Shown one piece after another: positions 12,183-13,862 of a DNA stretch of 13,862 nt. Location of the stretch: positions 1 to 13,862 of the forward strand of contig JAHFEP010000067.1 of the NCBI GenBank assembly GCA_023248415.1, read 5' to 3'. Position numbers and translations under genes: made by a program. Position 1 is the stretch's first letter. Every line of letters begins with the position of its first letter. The notes under the pieces were generated by a model, which was given only the letters and a program-made list of their open reading frames with translations, had not been told where the DNA came from and searched no databases. Source of the DNA: Nitrospirota bacterium (GTDB lineage: Bacteria > Nitrospirota > CAKKRA01 > 9FT-COMBO-42-15).

Positions 12183-13621
12183 ACGGACAAAACGCATGAG
12201 CAGTGATAGCCAGCAGCATCAAAATCATGGTTGATTTGCTTTACTGAAGATATTGAGCAGGCCGCCATCTCAGAGCCCATTGAGTTATAGATAACAGGTG
12301 TCTTCATATCAAGGCTCTCTTTATCCACACCCTTTTCAGCCTGTGCCCACAGGGCATTTTCAATAAGCATCTTATAGGTATTGCAATACGGGTCTGCTGC
12401 CTCAAGCCTCCCTGCGCCTGTTTTTATCTCTTCGTTAAAATAGCCGTAGCAAAAGCATCCGCCGCCGCATATAAAACGGAGATAGCATTCCCTGCACTTT
12501 TCAATATCATTCAAGCTGCATCCCCTTATCCTTTTCGTCAAAGGCGAGTCAAGCCATAAATCTGCAAGTGAATAATCCATTACATTCCCTGCGCTGAATC
12601 TTTTATCCCCGGCAATCGCAGCGCAGGGATAGACCTCGCCGTCTGAATCAACGGATAGCATCTCATAACAGCAGTTGCACAGGTCTGTCTTTCTGCTCTT
12701 CTTGCCAGAAACACGCGCCTTAAATGATTCAGCATTATCAATTATTACACCTGTATCATTTGAGGCTTTGATTAAGGATTGCATTACTGCTGAAAGTTCA
12801 TCAGAGTTAATGTAAAGCTCATCTTTGAATCTCTGCACCCTCCCCTTTGGATGGAGATATAGAATGTGGTGTATCTTTATGCCAAGCGAGGCAATGAATC
12901 TATGGGCATCTACAGCATTATTCTTGTTTAATTTGGTGATGGTTGTGGTAATGGTAGGAACAATCCCTGCTTCAATAAGATTCTTTATCCCATTTACTGC
13001 AAGCTCAAAACTGCCCTCGCCCCTCATAGAGTCGTGTATCTTCGCATCTGAACCTTCAAGGCTTATCTGCAAAAAGGGTTTGCCCTTAAGCAAAGCCAAT
13101 CTTTCTGCCTTCTCTTTTGTAATTAGGGTTCCGTTTGTAAGTATAACAAGCTCCCTGTCCTTTGTTATATAGTTAATAAGCGCAAGGATGTCGTGCCTTA
13201 GAAACGGCTCGCCGCCTGTAAAATAGAAACGTTTAACGCCGAGTGTTTTTGCCTCATCAATTATTCTCATGTTATCTGTTGTGCTTAACTTGTCCTTCCA
13301 GCCCTCGCCTGCTGAGACAAGGCAGTGTTTGCACCTAAGATTGCATGAATTGTTCGTATAGAGCCAGAGCTCAGAAAGCCTCTTTGTCTCAATTACCATT
13401 GCCCTGCCCGGATAATTTGTTTTATGTGCATTATCAAGGAAACCTTCTTCTTTAAGCCGTGAAACAAAGGTTTTTAGTTCATGGCTGCCGATATTAATGT
13501 TCCCGCCTGTTATAATCTCTGCACCTGCCTTATTGCAGCTTATCCAGTTCGGTCCTGCAGGGTTAATGAAGATGTGTAATAACCCTTTTCTTAATTCAAC
13601 TAAATCTGACTCTATTTTCAT
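12179..13621 (-). CDS. Radical SAM/SPASM domain protein with cysteine-containing C-terminal tail
   Basis: Likely a peptide- or cofactor-modifying radical SAM enzyme; substrate unknown. 480 residues. Residues 1-65 resemble a PqqD-like peptide-recognition domain (IFINPAGPNWISCNKAGAEII, then LKEEGFLD). The radical SAM core (about 84-290) has CNLRCKHC (C93, C97, C100) and FTGGEPF (134-140). The SPASM region has C318-x9-G-x4-C333, then C-x2-C-x5-C-x3-C at C376, C379, C385 and C389, and C413, enough for two auxiliary 4Fe-4S clusters. Beyond SPASM a tail (about 440-480) contains SMGSEMAACS and ends in HCSCVLSV (C455, C474, C476). It heads a three-gene overlapping cassette with the CofC-like transferase and GDPD and is divergent from tRNA-fMet. 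The TGA stop overlaps the next ATG. Confidence 0.85.
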   Translation of the reverse strand: MKIESDLVELRKGLLHIFINPAGPNWISCNKAGAEIITGGNINIGSHELKTFVSRLKEEGFLDNAHKTNYPGRAMVIETKRLSELWLYTNNSCNLRCKHCLVSAGEGWKDKLSTTDNMRIIDEAKTLGVKRFYFTGGEPFLRHDILALINYITKDRELVILTNGTLITKEKAERLALLKGKPFLQISLEGSDAKIHDSMRGEGSFELAVNGIKNLIEAGIVPTITTTITKLNKNNAVDAHRFIASLGIKIHHILYLHPKGRVQRFKDELYINSDELSAVMQSLIKASNDTGVIIDNAESFKARVSGKKSRKTDLCNCCYEMLSVDSDGEVYPCAAIAGDKRFSAGNVMDYSLADLWLDSPLTKRIRGCSLNDIEKCRECYLRFICGGGCFCYGYFNEEIKTGAGRLEAADPYCNTYKMLIENALWAQAEKGVDKESLDMKTPVIYNSMGSEMAACSISSVKQINHDFDAAGYHCSCVLSV

Positions 13622-13632
13622 ATTTTTTGCTC

Positions 13633-13661
13633 TTGACTTTAATCGTTAAATACCATAAACT
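13633..13661 (+). promoter_or_regulatory. Putative tRNA-fMet promoter
   Basis: TTGACT (13633-13638) and TAAACT (13656-13661) are 17 nt apart, with a predicted start a few bases before the mature tRNA 5' end at 13675. An alternative -10, TATATA (13661-13666), has a poor 22-nt spacing. The same 53-nt gap must also hold the promoter of the divergent radical SAM gene, for which no convincing hexamers are seen. Confidence 0.4.
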
Positions 13662-13674
13662 ATATAAACTTTGG

Positions 13675-13751
<77 letters not shown>

Positions 13752-13752
13752 A

Positions 13753-13862
13753 TTATTTCAATAGCTTAAGTGCCTCCCCTAAGCCTCTCTCGGTCTCCAC
13801 TTCTACCAAACTTCTACCAAAACCCAAAATATTATCCAATTTCTTGGCCTGTTCGCCATTTG
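13753..13862 (-). CDS. C-terminal fragment of an unrecognised protein, cut by the window edge
   Basis: The last 35 codons of a minus-strand gene ending in TAA at 13755-13753. The visible sequence begins NGEQAKKLDNILGFGRS and ends GLGEALKLLK, with good coding character (mixed charge, likely helical). No family can be assigned from so little. A gene ending 1 nt after a tRNA, on the opposite strand, is the position often held by a tRNA-targeting integrase or other cargo of an integrated element, but no integrase motif is visible. An 11-nt tandem duplication, CTTCTACCAAA (13800-13810 and 13811-13821), lies inside it. Confidence 0.5.
   Translation of the reverse strand, partial: NGEQAKKLDNILGFGRSLVEVETERGLGEALKLLK

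Noticed and set aside
12182..12197. Longer start of the CofC-like transferase
   Set aside because: It would add five residues before the conserved first strand; the downstream ATG forms a standard ATGA overlap with the upstream stop.

Overview
The window is a gene-dense piece of bacterial chromosome. Its base composition is moderately AT-rich, judged by eye, and it uses sigma-70-like promoters, Shine-Dalgarno sites, TTG starts and 4-nt overlapping operons. The argD-F-G-H order followed by a lipoprotein, a class-B radical SAM protein with a DUF4070-like region, a Thermus-type PyrE with a CxxC tail, and a CofC-like transferase beside a radical SAM/SPASM protein all fit an anaerobic Gram-negative lineage of the Deltaproteobacteria/Nitrospirota kind. 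That placement is inference; nothing here names a species. No stretch of more than 300 bases lacks a gene; the longest gap (155 nt, argG to argH) is filled with palindromic repeats.

Plus strand, 1-5780: arginine biosynthesis from N-acetylglutamate semialdehyde onward (argD, argF, argG, argH), ending in a lipoprotein with fibronectin-type-III-like repeats translationally coupled to argH. Repeats lie between some genes: a 17-nt sequence at the window start recurs, with one mismatch, exactly at the argF stop codon, and an inverted pair of hairpin repeats separates argG from argH. No argB, argC, argJ/E or argA is present. Plus strand, 5781-7843: a separate promoter and strong ribosome site drive a B12-type radical SAM enzyme with a degenerate STAS-like C-terminal domain, followed by an unrecognised 69-residue protein.

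Minus strand, 7844-10704: a pyrF-pyrE-chorismate synthase (TrpE/PabB family) operon with a clear promoter (TTTACA-N17-TATGAT). PyrE carries an unusual C-terminal tail encoded by a 36-nt palindrome. Minus strand, 10736-13621: a tightly overlapping three-gene cassette of radical SAM/SPASM protein with a cysteine-containing tail, CofC-like (TIGR04282/DUF2064) transferase and glycerophosphodiester phosphodiesterase. It is the best candidate here for an uncharacterised modification pathway.

The right edge holds an initiator tRNA-fMet (plus strand) and the last 35 codons of an unrecognised minus-strand gene whose stop lies 1 nt past the tRNA CCA end.
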